DNA of 64,000 nucleotides. Source: Bacteroidia bacterium (GTDB taxonomy: Bacteria > Bacteroidota > Bacteroidia > J057 > JADKCL01). Position 1 is the stretch's first letter, and every line of letters starts with the position of its first letter. The DNA is taken from positions 372,001 to 436,000 of the forward strand of contig JACJYV010000001.1 in the NCBI GenBank assembly GCA_020635905.1. The letters run 5' to 3'. A program made the position numbers and the translations under genes. The notes under the pieces are model-generated. The model saw only the letters and a list, made by a program, of their open reading frames with translations. It was not told where the DNA came from and did not search any database. This document shows, piece by piece, positions 60,175 to 64,000 of this stretch.

Positions 60175-61938
60175 ATCTTTAAAATGCTGGGCTGCCTTCG
60201 TTTTTCCTCCAAATTCCTTTGTTGCCCATTCTGCCATTTGACGTTTGAATTCAGAGATCATTTGCTTTGAGGTCGCTGATGAACTGAATTTGAATTTACC
60301 AAACTCAGAAGCGGTTTGTTGATACCTTTCATACTCTGATTTTGCAAAATCAAAGGCATTTTTCTCTGGGATCATTTCTCTGGTTTCACCATCAAAATCC
60401 ATATATGATCGATAGTAAATAGCAATCTTTTGCAGGTCTCTGAAATTGCCAGGTAAACCCAGGCTTTTCAACCATTCCATCATTCCTTTTTCGTTTGGGG
60501 CATTGTCTGCATTTCCAAATTGCATTTGTTGCCATACGGCCCTCCAATCGTTTTCCCGATCTTCTTGGGTTTGCGACAAAGGAGGAATTTCAACAATATG
60601 CTGGGCAATCCGATCAAAAAAGTCTGGCAATAGAACCTTTTTTAACTCAGATATTGGCCTATTGGTTGCCATAACAACCCTAAATTCCACCACAGATTCT
60701 TTGGCGCCACCAATTTGGCGAAAGGCAAACTGGTTTTTGTGGTTGGTTTGTAGGGCAGTCATCAATTTTGCCTGAACCTTTCCAGACAAATGGTGAATTT
60801 CATCCAGAAACAAAATCCCTCCATTTGCTTCAGAAAAAAGACCTGGCTTGTCTGCTGTAGCACCTGTAAAAGCCCCTCTTTTGAATCCAAACAATTCAGC
60901 CTCAGCCATGGTGTCATCTGCAAAAGAAGCGCAATTTGCTGAAACAACTTTTAATCCACCCATTTCCGAATTCTCCTGGACCATCCTTGTTTTTCCAATA
61001 CCCCTTGGACCTAAAATAAGAATCGCGAACCCGGAGTTGAGATAAGACTTTATTTTTTTGTTTGCCAGCTTCCTTGGGGGAGATTTTGTTTCTGGGAAAA
61101 TGGAAAATTTCCCTCGCAATTCCTGAATTAAAAAAACCGGGACTTCTTTAATCTGGAAAGGACGAAACCTATCCGTTTCCTCATCATCTTTTAGATCGTA
61201 AATTGAGATGAATTTTGTGTTTCGAGGCAATAATCCTGCCTCTGCTGAGATGAACCAGGCAACCTGAGTTTCATAGCTTCCTAAAGACACATTTATCACG
61301 ATCGAATCCTTCTCTGACTGAGATAGATTTTTATTAAGGAATTCTGAGACTGAGTCCATAATGTTTCGGTAATCCCGCATATCCTTCAAGCCAAATTCCT
61401 TGGTCATATTCACGGGGACAAACCTGTTTGCATCATAGAGTGGTGATGCATTACTGTATTTTGAAAACCATTTGATCTGATCTTCTATAGGATAATGATA
61501 AATATTTCGCCAATATTCGTTAAGTATTCGAGAGAACAAATTCAGGTTACCCCTGCCTAATTTGTCCCTGAAAAACTCAATTTCTTCCTCCAGGCTATTG
61601 AAATCCCTTTCCAGGCATTCCTTCCAAAGCTCAAAAGTTGGTGAATTTTGGATAAGGCTGTCTCTACCTTTTTCTTCTAAGAATAGTTTTTTACGATGCG
61701 GTCGATGGGTTTTTATCTTTCCCTCAATCTTCTGGTCAGGATAGAGATAGAAAACTTTGTCGAAAAGATACCCATCCCGATTAGCGCTAAAAACGGATGC
61801 CATTTCTTCCTGTGACAATTGACCGGTTCTTATTTCGCTATTCCCAGCTTTGGATACTTCCTTAAAAAAGGCGGAAAGAATGGTTTTAGTATAACCGATC
61901 CCATAGGTGGGAAGATGCCAGGTGATGTAAATATTCAT
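60121..61938 (-). CDS. RtcR-like sigma-54-dependent activator with CARF-type N-terminus
   Basis: 605 residues. The N-terminal ~290 residues include 'IVINVSLGSYETQVAWFISAEAGLLP' at 213-238, which lines up with the CARF-domain core of E. coli RtcR ('LIHITTGTHVAQICWFLLAEARYLP'). The AAA+ domain has Walker A GPRGIGKT (310-317), 'SANCASFADDTMAEAELFG' as in RtcR, GAFTGA (355-360, the sigma-54 contact loop), Walker B 'ILFLDE' (375-380) and 'FFDRI' (440-444). The C-terminal 'KTKAAQHFKDLGEKTTRQAIDTWI' (579-602) may bind DNA but is not a classic Fis helix. RtcR senses RNA damage products and turns on rtcBA; no rtc gene is in this window. It is divergent from a sigma-54 promoter and two tiny genes. Composition is AT-richer than its neighbours, hinting at transfer. 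Confidence 0.87.
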   Translation of the reverse strand: MNIYITWHLPTYGIGYTKTILSAFFKEVSKAGNSEIRTGQLSQEEMASVFSANRDGYLFDKVFYLYPDQKIEGKIKTHRPHRKKLFLEEKGRDSLIQNSPTFELWKECLERDFNSLEEEIEFFRDKLGRGNLNLFSRILNEYWRNIYHYPIEDQIKWFSKYSNASPLYDANRFVPVNMTKEFGLKDMRDYRNIMDSVSEFLNKNLSQSEKDSIVINVSLGSYETQVAWFISAEAGLLPRNTKFISIYDLKDDEETDRFRPFQIKEVPVFLIQELRGKFSIFPETKSPPRKLANKKIKSYLNSGFAILILGPRGIGKTRMVQENSEMGGLKVVSANCASFADDTMAEAELFGFKRGAFTGATADKPGLFSEANGGILFLDEIHHLSGKVQAKLMTALQTNHKNQFAFRQIGGAKESVVEFRVVMATNRPISELKKVLLPDFFDRIAQHIVEIPPLSQTQEDRENDWRAVWQQMQFGNADNAPNEKGMMEWLKSLGLPGNFRDLQKIAIYYRSYMDFDGETREMIPEKNAFDFAKSEYERYQQTASEFGKFKFSSSATSKQMISEFKRQMAEWATKEFGGKTKAAQHFKDLGEKTTRQAIDTWIKGK

Positions 61939-61947
61939 GATAATTTT

Positions 61948-61982
61948 GTAATTTTTTCATTACGTCGTAATTTATAAATTAC
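61948..61982. promoter_or_regulatory. Tandem 16-bp palindromes, likely enhancer (UAS) of the RtcR-like activator
   Basis: GTAATTTTTTCATTAC (61948-61963) and GTAATTTATAAATTAC (61967-61982) share GTAAT-N6-ATTAC with a 19-bp period, about two helical turns. The second is a perfect palindrome. They lie 9 bp from the activator start codon and 55-90 bp upstream of the sigma-54 promoter, the geometry of activator sites, and may also allow autoregulation. Confidence 0.75.
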
Positions 61983-62035
61983 AATTAAAAAATAAAAACA
62001 ATTGAATAAGACCACCATAAGCCATTTTACTATTT

Positions 62036-62050
62036 TGGCACAAGAATTGA
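62036..62050 (+). promoter_or_regulatory. Sigma-54 promoter (TGGCAC-N5-TTGA)
   Basis: TGGCAC at 62036-62041 and TTG at 62047-62049 have the exact -24/-12 spacing of TGGCAC-N5-TTGC; only the last base of the -12 block differs (A for C). It points to the tiny genes; transcription would begin near 62062. A GAFTGA activator is encoded divergently next to it. Confidence 0.78.
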
Positions 62051-62088
62051 ATTCACCCACATATCTATTAACACTTAATAATTAAAAA

Positions 62089-62229
62089 ATGGAAAATTTA
62101 CCGAAGCCGCCTTCACCCAATGACGACCGTTCAAACGTGAAAAACCCTAACAATCCCCAACATGACAAAGCTCATGGCAACAGGGGAAAACAGTTAAATC
62201 CAAACCAGAAAGGAGATAAAAATGGCTAA
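62089..62229 (+). CDS. Tiny hydrophilic protein 1 of the sigma-54-controlled pair
   Basis: 46 residues, rich in Asn, Pro, Lys, Gln and Gly (begins MENLPKPPSPNDDRSN, ends NPNQKGDKNG). It has no hydrophobic stretch, signal peptide or cysteine, so it is likely disordered and basic. The first gene after the sigma-54 promoter, with a ~27-nt leader and no Shine-Dalgarno. Its last 8 bp overlap the next gene. I do not recognise the family. Confidence 0.65.
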   Translation: MENLPKPPSPNDDRSNVKNPNNPQHDKAHGNRGKQLNPNQKGDKNG

Positions 62230-62326
62230 TCAAAAACAAGCGCATAAAGCTCCCAATTTACCCAGCAAACAACCAGGCAAAAAGTCCGGTGGTGGAAGAG
62301 ATAACAACCCACCCAAGAAAGGTTGA
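62222..62326 (+). CDS. Tiny hydrophilic protein 2 of the sigma-54-controlled pair
   Basis: 34 residues, Lys/Pro/Gly/Asn-rich (begins MANQKQAHKAPNLPSK, ends DNNPPKKG), with strong positive charge. A good Shine-Dalgarno AGGAG (62211-62215) stands 6 bp before the ATG, unusual in this window and inside gene 1, which argues for real translation. It overlaps gene 1 by 8 bp (ATGGCTAA), suggesting coupling. Function is unknown. Confidence 0.65.
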   Translation: MANQKQAHKAPNLPSKQPGKKSGGGRDNNPPKKG

Positions 62327-62338
62327 AAGGTTTCAAAG

Positions 62339-62361
62339 CCGGGAGGAATTTCCTCCCGGCA
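62339..62361 (+). terminator. Hairpin after the tiny genes
   Basis: GCCGGGAGG (62339-62347) pairs with CCTCCCGGC (62353-62361). It lies 12 bp past the second stop and 12 bp before the next ATG, with only AAATTTAAA after it, so termination may be partial. It separates the tiny operon from the glycosyltransferase. Confidence 0.55.
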
Positions 62362-62373
62362 AATTTAAATACG

Positions 62374-63684
62374 ATGCACATCCTAAAAATCATCCACGGC
62401 TACCCCATGCTTTACAACGCAGGTTCGGAGGTGTACAGCCAATCCATCTGCAACGAGTTGTCCAAAGCACATCGGGTCAGCATCTTCACGCGGGAGGAGA
62501 ATCCCTTCCGGCCGGATTTTTCCATCCGGGAGGAGCCGGAAACCGCAAGTCGCACCCTCTATCGGGTCAACATGCCCCGCGGCAAGGACGGGTACCGCCA
62601 CCCGCAATTGGATGCCAATTTCGGGGAGTTACTCGACCAATTGAAGCCGGATATTGCCCACATCGGGCACCTCAACCACCTGTCTACGGGCCTGGTGGAC
62701 GAGTTGGTGAAGCGCAGGATTCCCATCGTTTTTACTTTGCACGACTTCTGGTTGATGTGTCCACGGGGGCAATTCATGCAGCGGAATTTTGGAGAAGCGG
62801 GTGATTTGTATAAGGTCTGTGATAAACAGATCGACCGCAAATGCGCTACAAGCTGCTATTCCATGTATTTTTCGGGACGCCCGGGAGAAAGGCAGGCTGA
62901 GGAAGATTACTGGACCGAATGGATCGGGACCCGCATGGAGGAAACGAGGTCCATTCTGGAAAAAGTGGATCATTTTATCGCCCCCTCCCGCTACCTGATG
63001 GATCGATTCGTCAATGAATTTGACCTGCCCGCCCACAAAGTGGCCTACCTGGATTACGGTTTCCCGCTTCAATACCTTACCACGCCCAATGAGAAAGCGA
63101 CCGAAGAATTTACCTTTGGCTACATTGGCACCCACATTCCCGCCAAGGGTATTCATCACCTGATTCAGGCCTTCGGCCAGTTAAAGGGCAAAGCAAAGCT
63201 CCGCATCTGGGGGCGCCCCCGCTCCCAGGAAACTGCCGCCCTGAAAGTTCTGGCCGGGGAACTCATTCCCCATAAAAATGCGGTGGAATGGATGGGCGAA
63301 TACGTCAACCACAACATCGCCGAGGATGTATTTCGGCATTGTGACGCCATTGTGGTGGCCTCAATTTGGGGTGAAAATTCGCCCCTGGTGATTCACGAAG
63401 CCCAGGCTTGCAAGGTGCCGGTCATTACCGCAGATTATGGCGGCATGAAGGAATATGTACAGCACCAGATCAACGGACTGCTTTTTCAGCATCGAAATCC
63501 CGAAGATCTGGCCCGGCAAATGCAATGGGCCCTGGACCATCCTGAGCAATTTCAGGCCCTGGGCGACCGGGGATACCTCTTTTCTGAGGACGGGAGTATC
63601 CCTGAAATCGGCGCCCATTGCCAGCATCTGATTTCTATTTATCAACAAACCCTGACGAACAAGAAAGGAGTACCCAGCAGATGA
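62374..63684 (+). CDS. Glycosyltransferase family 4
   Basis: The ATG at 62374 gives 436 residues starting MHILKIIHGYPMLYNAGSEVY; the longer open frame from 62323 starts at a TTG within the hairpin leader and is rejected. GT-B fold: 'GGSEVYS'-like acceptor turn, 'HDFWLMCPRGQF', donor-domain 'FGYIGTHIPAKGIHHLIQAF' and the EX7E-like 'SIWGENSPLVIHEAQACKVPVI'. It belongs to a surface-glycan cluster that continues to the right. Its stop overlaps the next ATG by 4 bp (ATGA). Confidence 0.88.
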   Translation: MHILKIIHGYPMLYNAGSEVYSQSICNELSKAHRVSIFTREENPFRPDFSIREEPETASRTLYRVNMPRGKDGYRHPQLDANFGELLDQLKPDIAHIGHLNHLSTGLVDELVKRRIPIVFTLHDFWLMCPRGQFMQRNFGEAGDLYKVCDKQIDRKCATSCYSMYFSGRPGERQAEEDYWTEWIGTRMEETRSILEKVDHFIAPSRYLMDRFVNEFDLPAHKVAYLDYGFPLQYLTTPNEKATEEFTFGYIGTHIPAKGIHHLIQAFGQLKGKAKLRIWGRPRSQETAALKVLAGELIPHKNAVEWMGEYVNHNIAEDVFRHCDAIVVASIWGENSPLVIHEAQACKVPVITADYGGMKEYVQHQINGLLFQHRNPEDLARQMQWALDHPEQFQALGDRGYLFSEDGSIPEIGAHCQHLISIYQQTLTNKKGVPSR

Positions 63685-64000
63685 AAAACTTGAAGATCAC
63701 GGACAACGAAGTGAATCGGGAGAAATTTTGGCGCCTTACCATTGACACCAATCCTGAGGATTGCAACCTGGCCTGCATCATGTGCGAGGAGCATTCGCCC
63801 TACAGCCGATTCAAGGAGAATTTGTATGCAAAGACCGGCCAAAAAGTCCGCCGCATGCCTTCTGAATGGCTGGAACCCCTGTTCAAAGAGGCCAAAGCCA
63901 TGGGCATCCGCGAAATCATACCCTCCACCATGGGCGAACCCTTGCTTTACAAGGACTTCAATGTCATGCTGGAATTGTACAAAAAGTATGATATCCAATG
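63681..64000 (+). CDS. Radical SAM protein (partial, runs off right edge)
   Basis: The first 106 residues are in the window. The iron-sulfur motif CX3CX2C is in 'DCNLACIMCEEHS', followed by 'STMGEPLLYKDF', the GGE-like SAM contact. It overlaps the glycosyltransferase by 4 bp, so it may modify a glycan-associated or peptide substrate made by this cluster. The C-terminal half, including any SPASM domain, is outside. Confidence 0.85.
   Translation, partial: MKNLKITDNEVNREKFWRLTIDTNPEDCNLACIMCEEHSPYSRFKENLYAKTGQKVRRMPSEWLEPLFKEAKAMGIREIIPSTMGEPLLYKDFNVMLELYKKYDIQ

Overview
The window reads as a chromosomal segment of a Bacteroidota bacterium, most likely Saprospiria- or Cytophagia-like; I cannot place it lower. 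The evidence is C-terminal type IX secretion (T9SS) sorting domains, large HYR, PKD and Asp-box surface proteins, exact copies of the Bacteroidota -7 promoter element TAnnTTTG (twice with a TTG 20 bp upstream), few Shine-Dalgarno sequences, and an S16 protein with a long acidic tail. Most genes are ordinary, with short spacings and frequent ATGA overlaps.

Layout. 1-4.8 kb: SGNH hydrolase (cut by the edge), methyltransferase, B12-binding radical SAM protein and a divergent glycosyltransferase. 4.8-8.6 kb: nested palindromic repeat, AddB-like nuclease, glycine-rich membrane protein. 8.6-11.6 kb: leftward operon of a retropepsin-like protease, RimK and an AstE/aspartoacylase-like hydrolase, then a DUF6843-like protein. 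11.6-13.8 kb: rpsP-rimM and a lipoprotein. 13.8-14.5 kb: a broken tRNA-Val copy, a GIY-YIG nuclease gene and the intact tRNA-Val. 14.5-28.8 kb: three secreted proteins, the last with 28 HYR modules and recent 489-bp tandem duplications. 28.8-36.2 kb: thpR, CapA-like protein, smc, a membrane-anchored coiled-coil protein, aspartate kinase. 36.4-43.7 kb: ftsH-lpxH-NHL-like protein-prfA, then nuoE-carA. 43.9-50.4 kb: ABC exporter, UMF1-type transporter, a UROD-like protein with YwbE, a TPR protein, an outer-membrane protein. 50.6-58.8 kb: LVIVD-type lipoprotein, RNase D, methyltransferase, DUF4212/sodium symporter pair, PH-domain protein, PKD protein. 58.8-64 kb: tRNA-Ser, a sparse stretch with a 21-bp repeat, then the most unusual locus, and finally a glycosyltransferase overlapping a radical SAM gene cut by the right edge.

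The strongest candidate for an undescribed system is 60121-62361. An RtcR-like activator (CARF-like N-terminus plus a sigma-54 AAA+ domain with GAFTGA) is divergent from a near-perfect sigma-54 promoter. Two tandem 16-bp palindromes lie between them at an enhancer-like distance. The promoter faces two overlapping tiny genes (46 and 34 codons) closed by a hairpin. No rtcA or rtcB gene is in the window, so the predicted output is a pair of small hydrophilic peptides rather than the RNA-repair enzymes known for RtcR. The second notable locus is the tRNA-Val pseudogene / GIY-YIG / tRNA-Val arrangement, which looks like a tRNA-associated mobile nuclease cassette.

All calls rest on reading the sequence and its translations; no database search was run.
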